The notes under the pieces were generated by a model, which ran no database searches, was not told the origin of the DNA, and saw only the letters and a program-made list of their open reading frames with translations. From NCBI GenBank assembly GCA_003511885.1, contig DOIX01000079.1, positions 21,775 through 38,854 on the forward strand: a DNA stretch of 17,080 nt, in the 5' to 3' direction. A program made the position numbers and the translations under genes. The DNA comes from Cyanobacteria bacterium UBA11153 (lineage in GTDB: Bacteria; Cyanobacteriota; Cyanobacteriia; Cyanobacteriales; Coleofasciculaceae). Positions 16,098-17,080 of the stretch are shown here, in pieces (the stretch's first letter is position 1; each line of letters opens with the position of its first letter).

Positions 16098-16159
16098 AAC
16101 TTTAATCTATATCGAAAAGATACCCTAGTAACTAACAATTAGCCATTACCAAAAGATAG
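16098..16159. repeat. 62-bp direct repeat, copy 1
   Basis: This segment (begins AACTTTAATC, ends AAAAGATAG) matches 16242-16303 with four substitutions and no gap. The offset is 144 bases. It contains AACAATTAGCCATTA, an AT-rich motif that may be part of a promoter or leader. Confidence 0.93.
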
Positions 16160-16241
16160 CCAGTAGTGTGCGTTATCCTCAAGGCAGGGCACCGTCCAAT
16201 GTCTAACGATCGTAACGGGGATTTAAAAAGCGGATTTGTAT

Positions 16242-16303
16242 AACTTTAATCTATCTCGAAAAGATTCCCTAGTAATTAACAATTAGCCATTAACAAAAGA
16301 TAG
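16242..16303. repeat. 62-bp direct repeat, copy 2
   Basis: The second copy, 58 of 62 positions identical to 16098-16159. Its last base is the first base of the GTG start codon of the cyclo-ligase gene, so the repeat forms the whole immediate leader of that gene, and the gene's start region appears duplicated upstream without its coding part. Confidence 0.93.
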
Positions 16304-16878
16304 TGAATCAAACCAAAGTAGAGTTAAGAAAAAAACTCCTGAAACAGCGACAAGCCATGACTGTAGAGGAATGGCAAAAAAAGAGCGATCGCATTTCTGC
16401 CCATCTTCAATCCTCATCCCTATTCACTCAAGCCAAAACTATCCTAGCTTATTTTAGTTTTCGCCATGAACCAGATTTAAGTTCATTATTTCCAGACACT
16501 AAACATTTTTGGGGTTTTCCTCGGTGTGTGGGGAAATCTCTCGTCTGGCATAGTTGGCAGCCTGGAGAAACCCTAGAAAAGGGAAATTATGGCATTTTTG
16601 AACCTCATCGAGATGCACCTATCTTAGAAGCTAAGGATGTGGATTTAATTCTGGTTCCGGCAGTGGCTTGCGATGTGGGGGGGTATCGTTTAGGCTATGG
16701 CGGTGGATTTTACGATCGCTTATTGAGTTCTCCTGATTGGTTATCTAAGCCTACTATCGGTATTGTGTTTGATTTTGCTTGTTTGCCCCAGTTACCTAGA
16801 GAAGATTGGGATAAACCACTTCAAGCTATTTGTACGGAATCGGGAATGGGGAATAGGGAACATAGTTTTGAGTTTTAA
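16303..16878 (+). CDS. 5-formyltetrahydrofolate cyclo-ligase
   Basis: A 191-residue enzyme (MTHFS; the E. coli homologue is YgfA/Fau) that uses ATP to convert 5-formyltetrahydrofolate to 5,10-methenyltetrahydrofolate in folate one-carbon metabolism in the cytoplasm. Family marks are the basic N-terminal helix VELRKKLLKQRQ (6-17), YFSFRHEPDL (50-59), LEKGNYGIFEP (91-101), VPAVACDVGGYRLG, and the phosphate-binding GYRLGYGGGFYDRL (127-140). The start is GTG at 16303, which gives the usual N-terminus; only a weak AAAAGAT lies in front. The last eleven residues (GMGNREHSFEF) go beyond the family's usual TE-x-G end, and their DNA is heptamer repeat (16842-16862). It is transcribed separately from the sugar genes because a terminator lies between. 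No link with polysaccharide synthesis is implied. Confidence 0.94.
   Translation: MNQTKVELRKKLLKQRQAMTVEEWQKKSDRISAHLQSSSLFTQAKTILAYFSFRHEPDLSSLFPDTKHFWGFPRCVGKSLVWHSWQPGETLEKGNYGIFEPHRDAPILEAKDVDLILVPAVACDVGGYRLGYGGGFYDRLLSSPDWLSKPTIGIVFDFACLPQLPREDWDKPLQAICTESGMGNREHSFEF
16842..16862 (+). repeat. GGGAATG heptamers inside a coding end
   Basis: Three 7-base units, GGGAATG, GGGAATA and GGGAACA, read in frame as part of the C-terminus of the cyclo-ligase and are followed shortly by the stop codon. The unit is the complement of the CCCCATT array at 4813-4833, so this is the same mobile or expanding repeat family. Confidence 0.75.
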
Positions 16879-16914
16879 TTCAAACTTAAGAAGTCAAAAC
16901 TTAACCTGAGTTCG

Positions 16915-16957
16915 GAGGAGAGGAGGAGAGGAGTATGCCCTTCGCGCTTCGCCAACG
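16915..16957. repeat. GC-rich dispersed-repeat-like element
   Basis: After a purine run of GGAGGAGA units (16915-16933) comes a GC-rich block containing CCCTTCGCGCTTCGCCAACG (16938-16957). On the other strand it reads GGCGAAGCGCGAAGGGC, of the kind found dispersed in intergenic regions of filamentous cyanobacteria. The remaining bases to 17080 carry no supported gene; the longest plus-strand frame is a 23-codon fragment from 16980. Confidence 0.45.
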
Positions 16958-17080
16958 GTGTTTTCCCTTGACTTTTTTCATGATAGTTACCACGCATTGG
17001 GATCGTAATATCGATTTCTTGCCTAAGAGATTTGCTCTTAAAATCATGTAAAGCTATTGTTTACTGGCTTTCAGCTTCGG

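Larger units (their letters stand above)
15738..16302. other. Intergenic region between fcl and the cyclo-ligase gene
   Basis: No gene is supported in these 565 bases. They hold the fcl terminator at the left, an AT-rich middle part with a short GCC-TTCG-GGC hairpin near 15950, a heptamer-like GAAGGATGAGG near 16004, and two copies of a 62-base repeat (16098-16159 and 16242-16303). The second copy ends on the first base of the next start codon. Confidence 0.7.

Noticed and set aside
16980..17051. A 23-codon plus-strand frame near the right edge
   Set aside because: Too short, without a ribosome binding site or recognisable match; it might be a gene remnant, but nothing supports it.

Overview
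The window looks like a piece of a cyanobacterial chromosome. Three things suggest this: frequent HIP1-type GCGATCGC octamers (for example at 245-252, 551-558, 653-660 and 2399-2406), heptameric short tandem repeats in most intergenic regions, and gene families typical of filamentous cyanobacteria. The genus cannot be read from the sequence. No rRNA, tRNA, CRISPR array or transposase gene was seen.

Left half (about 1-7700), all genes on the minus strand: a small TPR protein with a polyserine stretch; a large soluble histidine kinase whose N-terminal sensor is a UrtA-like (urea/short-chain amide) binding protein without signal peptide, followed by a coiled coil, a GAF domain and a complete kinase core; a half-size ABC exporter; and a membrane-anchored DUF218/YdcF-like protein. 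A 644-base gap upstream of the kinase holds a perfect NtcA-type box with a well-spaced -10 pointing at the kinase.

Right half (about 7960-16880), all genes on the plus strand: galE, two small uncharacterised proteins (one coiled coil, one secreted or anchored helical protein), a GT4 glycosyltransferase, a polyprenyl-phosphate sugar-1-phosphate transferase, gmd, fcl, and a 5-formyltetrahydrofolate cyclo-ligase. GalE, Gmd and Fcl supply UDP-galactose and GDP-L-fucose. The sugar transferase would load the first sugar on the lipid carrier and the GT4 enzyme would extend it. Together they form a surface or extracellular polysaccharide module. A clear intrinsic terminator follows fcl, so the cyclo-ligase is a separate transcription unit.

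The main discovery is an in-frame 351-residue intein inside gmd (13110-14162). It splits the conserved NHE/SPRRG substrate-binding motif and carries intact splicing blocks plus both LAGLIDADG dodecapeptides. Functional GDP-mannose 4,6-dehydratase, and so GDP-fucose, would depend on protein splicing. Secondary observations are the UrtA-kinase fusion with its candidate NtcA promoter, heptamer arrays that abut or enter genes, and a 62-bp duplication ending at the cyclo-ligase start codon.
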